A DNA stretch of 36,110 nt. Source: Cryomorphaceae bacterium (GTDB lineage: Bacteria; Bacteroidota; Bacteroidia; Flavobacteriales; Schleiferiaceae). The position numbers were made by a program, and so were the translations under genes. Positions 25,995-35,472 of the stretch are shown here, piece after piece (the stretch's first letter is position 1; each line of letters starts with the position of its first letter). Under the pieces are notes generated by a model. It was not told where the DNA came from. It searched no databases and saw only the letters and a program-made list of their open reading frames with translations. The DNA is taken from contig JAFMBM010000030.1 of the NCBI GenBank assembly GCA_017858515.1, forward strand, positions 1 to 36,110, read 5' to 3'.

Positions 25995-27164
25995 ATGTCA
26001 AGTAAACGCTATTCAGAAAGAGGAGTTTCGGCTCAGAAAGAAGATGTACACAATGCCATTGCCTCTTTAGACAAAGGCTTGTTCCCCAAAGCATTCTGTA
26101 AAATTGTACCGGATTATTTAACGTCTAGTCCTGAGCACTGCATTGTTATGCATGCCGATGGAGCGGGCACTAAATCGTCTTTGGCCTATATGTACTGGAA
26201 AGAAACGGGTGACTTATCGGTTTGGAAAGGCATTGCCCAAGATGCTTTGGTAATGAATTTAGACGATTTACTATGCGTTGGAGCCAATGGTTCTATCCTT
26301 CTAAGCTCTACCATTGGTAGAAACAAGCATCTTATTCCAGGAGAAGTGGTGCAGGCTTTAATTAGAGGCACTCAAGAGCTGGTAGACGAACTGCGAAAGT
26401 GGGGAATGGAAATCCATCTTACGGGAGGAGAAACAGCAGACTTAGGAGATCTTGTGCGCACAGTGGTAGTGGATAGTACTGTAACTGCAAGGATGAGCCG
26501 GAAGGATGTCATTGATAATGCCAATATCAAAGCAGGCAATGTTATTGTGGGATTGAGCAGCTATGGCCAAGCCACTTATGAGTCGGAGTACAATGGCGGA
26601 ATGGGAAGCAATGGATTAACCAGTGCAAGACATGACGTCTTTCATCATTATTTAGCAGAAAAATATCCTGAGAGCTACGATGCTCAGATTCCAAAGGAAT
26701 TAGTCTACAGTGGAAATATGCGCTTGACCGACAAGGTTGCAGGAAGTCCGCTGGATGCAGGAAAACTGGTGCTTTCTCCTACGCGTACGTATGCTCCCGT
26801 TTTAAATGCCATCCTCCTTAAGCACAGAAACAAGATAGACGGTTTAGTGCATTGTAGTGGTGGAGCTCAAACCAAGGTTCTACACTTTGTAGACGCATTG
26901 CATATTATAAAAGACAATTTGTTTGAAATACCTCCCTTATTTAAAATGATACATGAACAATCGAATACAGATTGGAAGGAAATGTATCAGGTATTTAATA
27001 TGGGACATCGTATGGAGATTTATTGTTCCGAAGAGGTAGCGCAAGACTGCATAGAAATTAGCAAGAGCTTTGATATTGAGGCGAAAATAGTGGGAAGGGT
27101 AGAAGCATCTGATCAAAAGAAATTGAGCCTGATAACCCCAAATGGGAATTACACTTATTTATAA
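25995..27164 (+). CDS. purM: Phosphoribosylformylglycinamidine cyclo-ligase (AIR synthase)
   Basis: A 389-residue PurM-type enzyme, closing the imidazole ring of FGAM with ATP to give AIR in purine synthesis. Visible features are the N-terminal S-x-R-Y-S-E-R-G-V glycine/Ser-rich region, [12 protein letters not shown] (about 56-67), the [12 protein letters not shown] metal/phosphate region, [12 protein letters not shown] and the C-terminal GHRMEIYC segment (GHRME typical of the long Bacteroidota form). Longer than the E. coli enzyme (345), as in other Bacteroidota. The start at 25995 is chosen over an in-frame ATG at 25944, which would read through the promoter box. It overlaps prfA by 1 base, so the two are co-translated. 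Confidence 0.92.
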   Translation: MSSKRYSERGVSAQKEDVHNAIASLDKGLFPKAFCKIVPDYLTSSPEHCIVMHADGAGTKSSLAYMYWKETGDLSVWKGIAQDALVMNLDDLLCVGANGSILLSSTIGRNKHLIPGEVVQALIRGTQELVDELRKWGMEIHLTGGETADLGDLVRTVVVDSTVTARMSRKDVIDNANIKAGNVIVGLSSYGQATYESEYNGGMGSNGLTSARHDVFHHYLAEKYPESYDAQIPKELVYSGNMRLTDKVAGSPLDAGKLVLSPTRTYAPVLNAILLKHRNKIDGLVHCSGGAQTKVLHFVDALHIIKDNLFEIPPLFKMIHEQSNTDWKEMYQVFNMGHRMEIYCSEEVAQDCIEISKSFDIEAKIVGRVEASDQKKLSLITPNGNYTYL

Positions 27165-28255
27165 TGGCCGAAGCGGATCATTTATTAGAACGTTTAGAAT
27201 CTTTACAGCAGCGCTTCAATGAAGTCAATGACTTGATTGTTCAGCCCGATGTGATTGCTGATCAAAGACGGTATGTGCAGTTGAATAGAGAGTACAAAGA
27301 GCTGAAGGATATTGTAGATGCTACCGCAGAGTATGTTCTGTTAAAAGCCTCTATTGCTGAAGCCAGTCAGATGCTCTATGAAGAGAAGGATCAGGAATTA
27401 AGAGATATGGCCCGTGAAGAACTTGAATCTTCTGAGCAGGCTTTAAATATTCTCGTTGAGAAGATTAAGCAGATGCTTTTGCCCAAAGATCCAGAGGATG
27501 CACGCAATGCGGTTTTTGAGATTAGAGCGGGAACAGGAGGCGATGAAGCAGCCATTTTTGCTGGAGATCTTGCACGTATGTATCAACGCTATTGCGAAAA
27601 TCGAGGCTGGAAGGCACTTATAGTTGATTCAAGTGAGGGCACTTCGGGCGGATTCAAAGAGATTATAATGGAGGTGCAGGGCGAAGGTGCATTCGGTATT
27701 TTGAAGTTCGAATCGGGTGTGCACCGTGTACAAAGGGTACCAGATACAGAAACTCAAGGAAGAGTGCATACTTCCGCAGCCACGGTAGCGGTTATGCCTG
27801 AGGCCGATGAAGTGGATGTAGACATCCATCCATCTGAAATAGAATGGCAAACTTCTAGATCGAGTGGTGCGGGAGGACAAAACGTAAACAAGGTTGAAAC
27901 TAAAGTACAGCTAACGCATAAGCCTAGCGGAATTGTAATTGTTTGTCAAGTAGAACGCTCTCAGCTTGGAAACAAGGAAAGAGCCATGACTATGCTCAGA
28001 ACGCGTTTGTATGAGATAGAACTGAACAAGAAGTTAGAGAAGGAATCCGCCATGAGAAAGACGCTGGTCTCTACGGGCGACCGCTCAGCTAAAATCAGAA
28101 CCTACAACTATCCGCAGGGTAGGGTAACGGATCATAGAATTGGCTATACGGTCTACAATCTTACCGATGTGGTGAATGGTGAAATACAATCCTTTATCGA
28201 TGAGTTGCACATTGCTGAGAATGCACAGCGACTAAAAGAAGGCAGTGAAGCATAA
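27164..28255 (+). CDS. prfA: Peptide chain release factor 1
   Basis: A 363-residue class I release factor recognising UAA and UAG. The codon-reading P-x-T motif is P193-D-T195 in [14 protein letters not shown], the RF1 form (RF2 has SPF). The peptidyl-tRNA hydrolysis motif GGQ is at 237-239. No in-frame TGA frameshift, as expected for RF1. Its start shares one base with the purM stop (TAATG) and it overlaps or nearly abuts pyrF, so purM-prfA-pyrF form a compact operon. Confidence 0.97.
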   Translation: MAEADHLLERLESLQQRFNEVNDLIVQPDVIADQRRYVQLNREYKELKDIVDATAEYVLLKASIAEASQMLYEEKDQELRDMAREELESSEQALNILVEKIKQMLLPKDPEDARNAVFEIRAGTGGDEAAIFAGDLARMYQRYCENRGWKALIVDSSEGTSGGFKEIIMEVQGEGAFGILKFESGVHRVQRVPDTETQGRVHTSAATVAVMPEADEVDVDIHPSEIEWQTSRSSGAGGQNVNKVETKVQLTHKPSGIVIVCQVERSQLGNKERAMTMLRTRLYEIELNKKLEKESAMRKTLVSTGDRSAKIRTYNYPQGRVTDHRIGYTVYNLTDVVNGEIQSFIDELHIAENAQRLKEGSEA

Positions 28256-28256
28256 A

Positions 28257-29069
28257 ATGGGAAGAGAAGAACTGATCCGTCAGATTGGATTGAAAAAGTC
28301 GATGCTTTGTGTGGGATTAGATCCTGTACGTTCTAAGATGCCTGCCTTTCTCCAAGAGAAAGAAGACGGCCTTTTTGAATTTTGCAAGGCAATTGTGGAG
28401 GCAACGGCCGGATACTCTGTGGCTGTTAAGCCCAACTTAGCCTTCTTTGAGGCCGAAGGAGTAGAAGGTTGGAAAGCTTTTCAGAAGCTCTGCGATTATG
28501 TGAATTCAGAGTACCCTGAGCTTCTACTCATAGCCGATGCCAAAAGAGGAGACATTGGAAACACCTCCATGGCCTATGCTAAAGCCTTTTTCGAGATCTA
28601 CGGCTGCGATGCCATCACCGTAGCACCCTATATGGGTTCGGATTCCGTCAAACCTTTTTTAGAATATACAGATCGCTGGACCATTGTTTTGGGATTGACA
28701 AGCAATATAGGTGCAAGCGATTTTGAAATGAAAAACTTAGAGGGTGGAATGCCTCTCTACAAAGAAGTGGTACATCAAGTATCGAACTGGGGCGGACCAG
28801 AACAATTGATGTTTGTAACGGGTGCAACTCAATCGGCTTATTTATCAGAATTGCGCGAAATGCTTCCAGAGTATTTTTTCTTGGTTCCAGGTGTGGGCGC
28901 ACAAGGAGGAACTGTTGAAGAGGTTTGCAAATCGGCGATTACCTCTTTTGGCGGATTGCTCATCAATGCTTCTAGGAGTATTTTATATGCCTCCTCGGGT
29001 GAAGACTTCGCACTTGCCGCCGCCAATGAAGCAGCTTCCTTGCAGAGTCAAATGAAAGGCTTTTTATAG
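28257..29069 (+). CDS. pyrF: Orotidine 5'-phosphate decarboxylase
   Basis: A 270-residue OMP decarboxylase of the longer (mycobacterial/Bacteroidota) type, forming UMP in the last pyrimidine step. The catalytic array is visible as KPNLAFFE and D-A-K-R-G-D-I-G-N-T (Lys-Asp-Lys-Asp tetrad with the first Lys in VAVKPN and DAKRGD), and the phosphate-binding VPGVGAQGG lies near the C-terminus. The start is the ATG at 28257, one base after the prfA stop; an ATG at 28245 would overlap prfA by 11 bases and add only four residues. Last gene of the purM operon. Confidence 0.93.
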   Translation: MGREELIRQIGLKKSMLCVGLDPVRSKMPAFLQEKEDGLFEFCKAIVEATAGYSVAVKPNLAFFEAEGVEGWKAFQKLCDYVNSEYPELLLIADAKRGDIGNTSMAYAKAFFEIYGCDAITVAPYMGSDSVKPFLEYTDRWTIVLGLTSNIGASDFEMKNLEGGMPLYKEVVHQVSNWGGPEQLMFVTGATQSAYLSELREMLPEYFFLVPGVGAQGGTVEEVCKSAITSFGGLLINASRSILYASSGEDFALAAANEAASLQSQMKGFL

Positions 29070-29180
29070 GTTTCAATCTCACCTTAGCACAGTTGGGAGA
29101 AGGGCCTAACTATGTTAAAATACACGCTCTTGAAACAATTCGCTCTAAATTGCCTTTTTAGTTTAGAAATAACATAAAAC

Positions 29181-30371
29181 ATGCGCATACTTTTTACACT
29201 CTTTACAGTTCTTTATTCTCTCAGTGGTATTTGTCAAACATGGCAACCCATTGCCAATTTGCCCAGCGGTAGACATCATCCTGTGGGTTGGGGCATAGAT
29301 GGAAAGGGCTATGTGGTTACCGGAACCAATTCATTTGGCAATCCAACGAATGATTTTTACGAATACGATCCAACCAGTGATACCTGGACCACACTCACTC
29401 CCTTTCCGGGAAGCTCTAGAAGCTTTGCTATCGGTGCAGTCTACGAAGGCAAAGGCTATATGGGATTTGGCTCAGGTACTTTTGCCGATTTCAACGACTT
29501 GTGGAGATACGATCCTAGCATCGATCAGTGGGTTCAATTGGCTAGCTGCCCTTGCTCTGGAAGACGCCATCCGGCCTTTATTCCTCTCAACGATAAGATT
29601 TACGTAGGATTAGGAGACGATTTAATCAGCGGGAATTTAAACGATTGGTGGGTCTACGATATGATTGCCGACTCTTGGACACAGTTGCCCGATTTACCTG
29701 GCAATCCCAGACATCATCCCTATCAATTTAATGCGGGCAATTTAGTGTTTACGGGAATGGGGCACGGTGGGCCGATAATTTATAAAGATTGGTATCAATT
29801 TGATCCAGTAAGCAATACATGGACCGCAATGGCTGATTTTCCGGGCGAAGCGCGTGTCGCGGGTACTCAGTTTGATTACGACGGTTTTGGATTTGTACTG
29901 AGCGGCGATGGAGACAATCACAGCACCATGCCTACGGGCGAGATGTGGAGATACAATCATACCAATGATACTTGGTTGCAGTTTCCCCCACATCCGGGAG
30001 TAAGCCGTTGGGCTCCGGGTTCTTTGGTAATAGAGGATGTGGTGTATTTCTTCGGTGGCACCAATCGACAGACTTCTCAAAATCCGGTGGAAGCATTTAA
30101 ATTTGATTTGGCACAGGCCAGTGTGGGCATCAACGAGAACAGGCTGGAGTCTTTTGCTTTTTACCCCAATCCCACCCAAGAAATGATTCGTTGGTCGAGC
30201 GAGTTGGCTGTAGAGAGTATAGAAATTCTGAATGCTCTAGGTTCAAAGGTATTTGAAGGAAGAATAGAAGGAAACCAATTGAATGTATCTTTCTTAAAGC
30301 AAGGTGTTTACCTGATTGAGGTGCATTTGTTGGATGGAAGAAGGCAAAGTGCCCGGATGATAGTGCAATAG
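29181..30371 (+). CDS. Kelch-repeat protein with T9SS type A sorting domain
   Basis: A 396-residue secreted protein. After a signal peptide (1-18) come about six Kelch blades (about 20-310), each ending in a D/Y-x-x-x-x-D-x-W-x-x-L/M pattern such as YDPTSDTWTTL, YDPSIDQWVQL, YDMIADSWTQL and FDPVSNTWTAM. The last 70 residues form a T9SS C-terminal sorting domain, opening with FYPNP and continuing with the strand pattern I-E-I-L-N-x-x-G then V-F-E-G to L-x-Q-G-V-Y-L-I-E-V. Such proteins cross the outer membrane by type IX secretion and are released or attached to the surface. Ligand or enzymatic role cannot be read. It stands alone. Confidence 0.88.
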   Translation: MRILFTLFTVLYSLSGICQTWQPIANLPSGRHHPVGWGIDGKGYVVTGTNSFGNPTNDFYEYDPTSDTWTTLTPFPGSSRSFAIGAVYEGKGYMGFGSGTFADFNDLWRYDPSIDQWVQLASCPCSGRRHPAFIPLNDKIYVGLGDDLISGNLNDWWVYDMIADSWTQLPDLPGNPRHHPYQFNAGNLVFTGMGHGGPIIYKDWYQFDPVSNTWTAMADFPGEARVAGTQFDYDGFGFVLSGDGDNHSTMPTGEMWRYNHTNDTWLQFPPHPGVSRWAPGSLVIEDVVYFFGGTNRQTSQNPVEAFKFDLAQASVGINENRLESFAFYPNPTQEMIRWSSELAVESIEILNALGSKVFEGRIEGNQLNVSFLKQGVYLIEVHLLDGRRQSARMIVQ

Positions 30372-30652
30372 TTTTTCGGTTGGAAAAGGAAAAACAATGA
30401 AGCCGTTTAAGCTTTTCCATAAACCAAGAGAACTTCCCCTGCTGGCTTTTCTTAGGTGAATGAACCCTTCCAACTTAAACCAAAAGAAGGGCTCAATGGT
30501 CTTTGGTGTTTGTGTGATTAGACTGCTGTAGACCAAGCTTATAACTTTCTAGGTAAGAAAGTAGAATAGCCTCAGAAACCAGCCATTGATGGAATAATAG
30601 CCTTCTATAATCGCTTTGTGCTTCTCCATTGAGTTTATGCGAAATTTGTGGA

Positions 30653-31534
30653 ATGGCGAACAACAAACTCCTTGTAGAAGAACGACAAACCGATCTCGGT
30701 GCGTTTATGGTTGGAAGACTCTTGCCCTTCCGACAAAAGCGACAAGTGGGTCCCTTTACCTTTATCGATCATATGGGTCCCGCTACTATGGGGCCAGGGA
30801 ATTATGTGGATGTAGATCAGCATCCTCACATAGGCTTGTCTACTTTAACTTATCTCTTTGAAGGGGAGATTGAGCACAGAGACAGCACAGGTGCCGTACA
30901 AGTTATTGGTGCGGGAGACGTGGGTTTTATGACAGCCGGCAGCGGTGTAACCCATACAGAACGAAGTCCTAAAAGTCAGCGCGGGGGCAAAGAATTTCGG
31001 ATGCATGGCTATCAGATTTGGGTGGCTTTGCCGAAGGAGACGCAAGAAATGGCTCCGAGATTTGATTTTTATCCCCATTATGAGATACCTTCTCGAGAAT
31101 ATAACGGACTCAGCCTTAAAGTAGTGGCAGGAAAGGCTTTTGGATTGGAGGCTCCTCTGCAGGGCTACACGCCTTTGTTTATGGTAGATATCCTCTCTAA
31201 AGAAGAAACCACCCTAGACCTAACAGGACAATTAGAAGGAGAAGTGGCCTTTGTAATTGTAAAGGGTTCTATACGCAGTCAGGGGCAGGTGGTGCATGCC
31301 GGACAAATGCTTATTAGCAAGACCGACGATGAATGTGAAATCTGTTTGGACGCCCATACTCAGATTTTACTCTTTGGTGGGGAAAGATTAGAGGATGAAG
31401 CTTTCCTCCTGTGGAATTTTGTGTCGCACAGTAAGGCCCGTTTACAGAAAGCCAAAGAAGATTGGGAGAATAAAAGATTCCCGCAAGTGCCAGGAGATAC
31501 CAGCTATATTCCCTTCCCAACACCGAAGAAATAA
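30653..31534 (+). CDS. Pirin-family bicupin
   Basis: A 293-residue pirin-type bicupin. Metal ligands are H57, H59, H101 and E103 (in DQHPHIGL and VTHTER), matching almost exactly the iron ligands of human pirin, so the N-terminal cupin is likely metal-loaded. The second cupin is at about 165-265. Some bacterial pirins have quercetinase activity; others have no known substrate. The start is the ATG at 30653 (MANNKLLVEERQTDLGAF), the usual N-terminus of this group. A TTG at 30629 would add eight residues. The 281 bases upstream hold no gene I can support. Confidence 0.88.
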   Translation: MANNKLLVEERQTDLGAFMVGRLLPFRQKRQVGPFTFIDHMGPATMGPGNYVDVDQHPHIGLSTLTYLFEGEIEHRDSTGAVQVIGAGDVGFMTAGSGVTHTERSPKSQRGGKEFRMHGYQIWVALPKETQEMAPRFDFYPHYEIPSREYNGLSLKVVAGKAFGLEAPLQGYTPLFMVDILSKEETTLDLTGQLEGEVAFVIVKGSIRSQGQVVHAGQMLISKTDDECEICLDAHTQILLFGGERLEDEAFLLWNFVSHSKARLQKAKEDWENKRFPQVPGDTSYIPFPTPKK

Positions 31535-31711
31535 CAGTAGCCTGCATTAGTCAAGGTGCTTTTTACCTCCCCTTGCAATCCGCACAAGAGAAAGAGCGTT
31601 CTAAGGCAGACATTTCTATGCAATTGGATTTAGAATGGGAAAGCGGGTTCTTTGGAGCCATAAGAAGCCATAAAAAGAAAGCGGTATAAAAGGAAGCAGG
31701 GAGAGAAAGAA

Positions 31712-32761
31712 ATGAAAGTACGAAGGCTATTCTTTGGTATGTTTGGGCTAATGTTGCTCGCGTTGGCGGGTATTTTATTTATTCCAAGAAGCTATGATGT
31801 TCCGGTCTTTATTGAAAGAGAAGGAACCCAGTATTGGAACTTAAGTACGGGTTCTGTTATTGGATATACTCAGATCGCTTCGAAATCGATAGACCCAAAG
31901 ACTCCCATCCTTTATCTGCATGGCGGTCCGGGTGGAAGAATAAGCGATGCGGTAATAGAGGCTTTAGCGCCCTTGTCTGAACTAGGCCATTCCCTCTATT
32001 TCTATGACCAAGTAGGAAGCGGACATTCCAATCGACTGCAATCTATTGAAGACTATTCGGTAGAAAGGCATACCCAAGATTTAGCTGAGATTATTGACAA
32101 AATAGGGGCCAAGAAGGTAATTCTCATTGGTCATTCATGGGGAACCATGCTAGCGGCGCACTATGTTCAACAACATCCAGATAAGGTAGAGCGGATGATT
32201 TTGGAAGGACCAGGGCCGATTTTACCCATTAACAAGAGCCTAGTCCATGCACTTCCGCCTGACAGCTTAGGCCTGGTGAATCCTGAATTTACCAATGAAG
32301 AAGGAAACCGAAAAGCCTATAATCTCAGGGCTCGCTTTATTCTCAAATGGGCGAATCGCTTCCATAGCAAATGGGCATCGGACCAAGAAGTAGATGCTTT
32401 TTTTACCTATTTGAATGGAGAATTGAATAAATCTACTTCCTGCAAAAGCAGTGAGGCTGCAATCTATCCGGGTGGAAGTGGCTATTACGCACACATTATG
32501 ACCGTACAGAGCTTTAATGAGGTAGAGGAGGGAAGGGAAGTCCTTTCTAAATCTAGCTTGCCGGTTCTTGTTTTAAGAGGACAGTGCGACAACCAGAAAT
32601 GGGGATTTACCCAAGAGTACATCCATCTATTTCCTCATTCGCAGCTGCGGATCATAGAAAATGCTGGACATGATTTGATTGCGGGAAATAGGGAGCAATA
32701 CATCCAATGGATGGAAGATTTCTTAAGAGAGGCTCAAGACAGCGCTTCTCTTTCCAACTAA
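31712..32761 (+). CDS. Alpha/beta hydrolase, proline-iminopeptidase-like
   Basis: A 349-residue alpha/beta-hydrolase with an N-terminal membrane anchor or signal (about 5-24). The oxyanion-hole motif is H70-GGPGG75, as in prolyl iminopeptidases, with nucleophile S142 in GHSWG, probable acid D293 in L-R-G-Q-C-D-N and H320 in ENAGHDL. The HGGPGG/GHSWG pair suggests peptidase family S33 or a related esterase. A helical lid region lies at about 170-265. One of three alpha/beta hydrolases in about 3.2 kb; no operon partner is evident. 78 bases separate it from the next gene. Confidence 0.85.
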   Translation: MKVRRLFFGMFGLMLLALAGILFIPRSYDVPVFIEREGTQYWNLSTGSVIGYTQIASKSIDPKTPILYLHGGPGGRISDAVIEALAPLSELGHSLYFYDQVGSGHSNRLQSIEDYSVERHTQDLAEIIDKIGAKKVILIGHSWGTMLAAHYVQQHPDKVERMILEGPGPILPINKSLVHALPPDSLGLVNPEFTNEEGNRKAYNLRARFILKWANRFHSKWASDQEVDAFFTYLNGELNKSTSCKSSEAAIYPGGSGYYAHIMTVQSFNEVEEGREVLSKSSLPVLVLRGQCDNQKWGFTQEYIHLFPHSQLRIIENAGHDLIAGNREQYIQWMEDFLREAQDSASLSN

Positions 32762-32839
32762 AAACAGCGGGCTTACTTTATTTGCCACCAAAGTGCAAAA
32801 GAGTGATGTAGATTTACCTTTTAAGAAAGCAAAAAGCCT

Positions 32840-33691
32840 ATGAAATCGGTAGTATCTACAATCCTTATGCTGGTGGGACTAGCCCATTGCGCCTTCGCCC
32901 AAGAGGCAGAGACTTCAAAGGCTTATGCAACCGAAACAGGCCTTTCGTATTACAGTCAAGAGGAGATGAAGGGCGATGCCTATCGGCAAGAGATGTGCGT
33001 GGTAGACCTGTACTATCCAACCGAAATTATAGATTTTCCCACCATTGTTTGGTTTCATGGAGGCGGACTTACCTCAGGCGAACGATATATTCCAGAATAT
33101 CTGAAAAACAAGGGATTTGCCGTAGTAGCCGTGAGCTATCGATTGTCGCCAAAGGTAAAAGCGGTGGACTGCATTCGAGATGCAGCAGCGGCCACGGCTT
33201 GGGCATTCAATTCCATTGAAAAATATGGGGGGAGCAAGCGGTTGATTTTCGTTTCAGGAATGTCTGCAGGTGGATATTTGGCCTATATGATTGGTTTAGA
33301 CAAGGAGTATCTAGCAGCGGAAGGCATAGACGCCAATAAAATAGCTGGACTGATTCCCTTTTCGGGTCATGCCATTACGCATTTTACCGTTCGGCAGGAG
33401 ATGGGCATTGCCGGAGAGCAGCCCATCATAGATAAAATGGCGCCTTTGTACCATGTGAGAGCCGATGCGCCCCCGCTTTTGATCATTACGGGTGATAGAG
33501 AATTGGAACTCTTGGGAAGATATGAGGAGAATGCCTATATGATGCGAATGCTAAAGGTGGCAGGACATGAACGAGTGAAGATCTGTGAGCTAGATGGATC
33601 GAACCATGGGCAGATGGAATATGCGGCTCTTCCGCTTTTAGTGCGCGAGGTGCAGGCTTTGACGAAAGAGATCAAGGGATTCAGTAAATAA
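32840..33691 (+). CDS. Exported carboxylesterase-like alpha/beta hydrolase
   Basis: A 283-residue exported hydrolase: signal peptide (1-20, ending CAFAQ), oxyanion-hole H73-GGG76, nucleophile S142 in SGMSAGG, acid D219 in ITGDREL and H256 in GSNHGQM. The HGGG motif and order match the BD-FAE/hormone-sensitive-lipase-like esterases, probably acting in the periplasm on esters. The substrate is unknown. Its spacing to the preceding hydrolase (78 bases) does not prove co-transcription. A small hairpin at 33697-33714 follows, just past the stop. Confidence 0.86.
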   Translation: MKSVVSTILMLVGLAHCAFAQEAETSKAYATETGLSYYSQEEMKGDAYRQEMCVVDLYYPTEIIDFPTIVWFHGGGLTSGERYIPEYLKNKGFAVVAVSYRLSPKVKAVDCIRDAAAATAWAFNSIEKYGGSKRLIFVSGMSAGGYLAYMIGLDKEYLAAEGIDANKIAGLIPFSGHAITHFTVRQEMGIAGEQPIIDKMAPLYHVRADAPPLLIITGDRELELLGRYEENAYMMRMLKVAGHERVKICELDGSNHGQMEYAALPLLVREVQALTKEIKGFSK

Positions 33692-33696
33692 TGGGT

Positions 33697-33714
33697 TTTG
33701 CTCAATAGAGCAAA
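33697..33714 (+). terminator. Weak hairpin after esterase gene
   Basis: A 7-bp stem TTTGCTC / GAGCAAA with an AATA loop, five bases after the stop codon. No T-tract follows, so termination is uncertain. Confidence 0.3.
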
Positions 33715-33854
33715 GGAGAAGAGGCTTTCGTCTATGGTTGTTGGGAAAGGAGCAAAGAGTTCATTCTCGTTCTTGGGTTCTCTCTAAGGCGTTAGGAAGT
33801 AAAGGGTATTCCTTTGGTTTGATTTCTTGCTTTGGCCTGAGGGCGGATGTGGGC

Positions 33855-34850
33855 TTAGGGACTCAGATATCGGTTGAGAAAGTGGCTGATGTGGGCTTCT
33901 ACTTCGGGAATGTCTTTGGAAACGACGTGCGATCCTAGTACGTGGTTCTCAGCATTGGGTAGGGCGATGGCTTGTTTTTGGCTTTCGTCTGTGCCTAACT
34001 CATCCATCATTTCCAACATGGCGGAAACTTTTACTACGGGGTCCTGATGTTCTTCGTCTTTGTAGTAATACAAACAAAGTACGGGCTGGTGGATTTGGGC
34101 AAAGGTGGAAGGAAGCATGGCGGTTTCGATGTATTCTTGCAATTGAACCAACGCTTCTAGTCGGTATTTTCCATTCCAATAGCGCTCGTAGGTGTCGGTG
34201 CCATTACCTGCGAAATTGTAGTTCGATTGTTTCACTATACGCGCAATCTGCAGTCCCCATGGATTGTTGAGCAGCCAAGCATTGGGATCGTTGATGGCAA
34301 TATTTGGTGAGAGCAAGACAAGTGCATAGACTTCAGGATAGGCAGCAGCGAGTTGCAAGGCGAGGCTAGCTCCCGTAGATGTGCCCATAAGAATGACTTT
34401 ATTCCCTAGTTGTTGGCCAATTGCCAGGGCTTCTTTGGCACTTTCCCACAAATTATCGGGACTTAGATTCACTAGCTGTTCGGTGGTATCTATACCATGT
34501 TGGGATAGACGAGAAAGATAGAGGTTGCAGCCAAATTGCTTCGCCATGTTTTGGTGTACGGGATTGCCTTCTTCTCGGCTGGCACTAAATCCATGTAGAT
34601 ATACAATGGCATATTCGGTCTTGGTATGCAGACTATCGTTCCAAATAATTTGGGCGTCGTTATCGGGTTTTAGCTTGTGGCGCTGTTCTTTTTGGGCTAT
34701 ATAGGCTTCTAAGTACTGAGGATTCGTGGGTAGCTCGGGAAGGGTGGTTTGGTAAACGGGTGTGCTGGGAGAAGGACCTAAAGAATAGACAAGAGCCAAG
34801 ACGAGCAAGGTTCCCAATAGTCCACGAAACAAAACTTTTTTACTAAACAT
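33855..34850 (-). CDS. Membrane-anchored alpha/beta hydrolase (S33-like)
   Basis: A 331-residue protein with an N-terminal signal anchor (about 3-22, VLFRGLLGTLLVLALVYSL). The alpha/beta-hydrolase core has oxyanion-type YLHGFSASREEG, nucleophile Ser in MGTSTGAS (G-x-S-x-G) and a late acid/His pair (YKDEEHQD and ENHVLGSH). The lid region is insertion-rich around residues 205-250. The start is placed at the ATG at 34850, because an ATG 33 bases upstream adds a charged tail (ALFLKQKRT) before the signal anchor. It is convergent with the preceding esterase and is the third hydrolase of the region. The family (serine aminopeptidase S33 / monoglyceride lipase-like) is uncertain. Confidence 0.8.
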   Translation of the reverse strand: MFSKKVLFRGLLGTLLVLALVYSLGPSPSTPVYQTTLPELPTNPQYLEAYIAQKEQRHKLKPDNDAQIIWNDSLHTKTEYAIVYLHGFSASREEGNPVHQNMAKQFGCNLYLSRLSQHGIDTTEQLVNLSPDNLWESAKEALAIGQQLGNKVILMGTSTGASLALQLAAAYPEVYALVLLSPNIAINDPNAWLLNNPWGLQIARIVKQSNYNFAGNGTDTYERYWNGKYRLEALVQLQEYIETAMLPSTFAQIHQPVLCLYYYKDEEHQDPVVKVSAMLEMMDELGTDESQKQAIALPNAENHVLGSHVVSKDIPEVEAHISHFLNRYLSP

Positions 34851-35472
34851 TGTACGCTTCTGTTTTAAGAAAAGGGCTTCCATTGGCTTTAGAAAAGAAG
34901 GAAATGGGTGTCTACCCTTTTCTCCTTTTGATTGCCATTGGAGGGCGGAAACTAAGCATAATAAATTGAAATGGAAGCAGTGGTTTAGTGGGAGATTCTG
35001 TGGTGTTGGGTGAAGCTATTTTCTCTTGCTGGGTTGTTTGCTTAGGAGAAAAGATGCAGAGATTGTTTTGAGTTTTCTTATTGGGTTGCACGCCAAGGCA
35101 CGAAGACGAAGAGAGTAGTTTTTTGGTTGCACGCCAATACGCATAGACGCAAAGGATTTTTATCAAATTGCTCACAAGGGCGCTAAGCAAAGAGGGTTTT
35201 AGTCGTCTATTGGATCTAAATGTCAGACATGAAAAGAGGAATGAAACATTCTCGTAAGGAGTTGTTTACAACATAGTTTGTTTATATACAGGAATCACTA
35301 CTTTCGTACTTTCGTTTCGGTTCAAAGGCAAGATTTAGTAAAAAGGAAGCCTAAATCTGTTTAAAAAAGGAAAGTAGAAAAGTAGGGGCGAGAATCTGTC
35401 CCACTTTTTGGAAAAGGGTTGAGTGGGCATACCAGTTAATAAAGGAGTTGAACGCGATGAGAGAGGTAAGCA
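34851..35472. other. Gene-poor interval
   Basis: This 622-base interval has no ORF I accept. It contains the 41-bp-period tandem repeat (35084-35196), two adjacent TACTTTCG octamers at 35299-35314 that resemble -7 boxes but lie far upstream of the next gene, and otherwise no feature I can support. An open minus-strand frame at 34912-35190 runs through the repeat and looks random. Confidence 0.5.
35084..35196 (+). repeat. Tandem repeat, period 41 bp, three degenerate copies
   Basis: Three copies start TTGC at 35086, 35127 and 35168, an exact 41-base spacing. The unit is a GC-rich block (TTGCACGCCAAGGCACGAAG in copy 1; TTGCACGCCAATACGCATAG in copy 2; TTGCTCACAAGGGCGCTAAG in copy 3) followed by a T-rich tail. 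Copies 1 and 2 are identical for the first 12 bases; copy 3 has diverged. A weaker fourth copy may begin at 35038 with a 48-base spacing. The sequence resembles the GCGCAAAGACGCAAAG-type extragenic repeats known from several Bacteroidota and Leptospira. No intervening spacers, so it is not a CRISPR. Confidence 0.7.

Noticed and set aside
29070..29180. Terminator for the purM-prfA-pyrF operon
   Set aside because: The best hairpin (arms near AGTTGGG/CCTAACT) contains a G-T wobble and lacks a T-tract, so I did not call it.
30372..30652. Small gene or RNA in the interval before the pirin gene
   Set aside because: No ORF with a plausible start and no stable hairpin or tRNA/ncRNA-like fold was found by eye; weak AT-rich hairpins were not specific enough.
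33738..33938. 66-residue plus-strand ORF between the esterase and the minus-strand hydrolase
   Set aside because: It overlaps the real minus-strand hydrolase at its 3' end, has no recognisable motif and no initiation signal.
34912..35190. Minus-strand open frame of about 92 residues
   Set aside because: It lies over the tandem repeat region, has low-complexity composition (Ser/Thr/Pro/Lys) and no domain or initiation signal, so it is probably random.
35086..35196. CRISPR-like repeats
   Set aside because: The period is 41 bases with continuous unit sequence; there are no unique spacers and no cas genes.
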